Origin: Forficula auricularia
Lineage: Eukaryota > Arthropoda > Insecta > Dermaptera > Forficulidae
Direction: 5' to 3'
Length of the DNA: 64,000 bases
NCBI GenBank assembly: GCA_024734495.1
Contig: JALMQS010000187.1
Coordinates: 8,820,769 to 8,884,768, forward strand
The notes under the pieces were generated by a model, which ran no database searches, was not told the origin of the DNA, and worked only from the letters and a program-made list of their open reading frames with translations. Both the position numbers and the translations under genes were made by a program. Below, piece by piece: positions 63,767 through 64,000 of this stretch. Positions within the stretch are counted from its first letter, which is position 1. Each line of letters begins with the position of its first letter.

Positions 63767-64000
63767 TCCTAACCACCCCAAAAAAAAAATATTTGCTCAT
63801 TGTGCTTAAACATTTTTGAAACATGGAGAAAAAACATTTTTAAACATGGTTGTTTTCTGTCTTGGTGGCTGTACGTCTGGATTACGATACTCAAGATGAC
63901 TCAAAATCGAAAAGAAGTAGAAAGTATGTTCTTGTATGAAAATCAATGTATTTCCAATGCGGAGAACTGAATAGATTTTGGGCTCTCTAGATTCAGAACT
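63767..64000. other. AT-rich end of window
   Basis: No gene recognised. Confidence 0.4.

Overview
The window is eukaryotic, AT-rich (about two thirds A+T by eye) and made almost entirely of transposable elements (TEs) and their remains. The mixture (jockey/CR1-like and RTE-like non-LTR retrotransposons, a mariner-family transposase relic, hAT elements, Helitrons, TTAA-inserting and other non-autonomous DNA elements, Penelope-type inverted repeats) suggests an arthropod, probably an insect or other ecdysozoan. The species cannot be named from this sequence. There is no operon structure, rRNA, CRISPR array or complete host gene.

Layout. 1-500: mariner-family transposase relic. 710-1200: foldback repeat plus a jockey-like 3' fragment. 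2.1-2.8 kb: one DNA element nested in another. 4.5-6.4 kb: two Helitrons head to head, carrying strongly C-rich and G-rich tandem repeats. 8.0-9.0 kb: foldback element, Helitron fragment and a second foldback. 9.8-10.6 kb: two long inverted repeats. 12.4-18.9 kb: retroelement fragments, a TTAA element with a poly(A)-tailed insertion, and inverted repeats with hammerhead-like cores. 19.3 kb: RTE fragment. 20.9-21.8 kb: element with a minisatellite core. 22-30 kb: several inverted repeats and a hAT element (28,990-30,175). 31.9-33.9 kb: two jockey-like copies tail to tail. 34-36.2 kb: a hammerhead-like inverted repeat, then a TTAA element nested inside its own relative. 37.7-46.1 kb: more MITEs (miniature inverted-repeat transposable elements) and long inverted repeats. 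46,328-51,134: a structurally complete, apparently very young non-autonomous LTR retrotransposon (two near-identical 1.04-kb LTRs, one long ORF, no pol). 51.5-52.8 kb: jockey-like reverse transcriptase (RT) fragment with poly(A) tail. 54.6-60.2 kb: MITE, hAT remnants and a likely host exon pair at 56,996-57,241. 61.2-62.1 kb: TTAA element holding a foldback with a tRNA-like centre. 62.4-63.8 kb: a second jockey/CR1-like RT family.

How it fits together. Most coding capacity belongs to dead retrotransposons. The best host-gene evidence is two short exons with matching phase around a 59-bp intron near 57 kb, which suggests much of the window could be introns or flanks of an unidentified gene. 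The most unusual themes are: the density of long inverted repeats, about fifteen in 64 kb; hammerhead-ribozyme-like cores recurring inside them; a self-nested TTAA insertion that shows target specificity directly; and a nearly undiverged LTR element lacking pol. Coordinates of repeat boundaries were placed by eye and may be off by a few bases.
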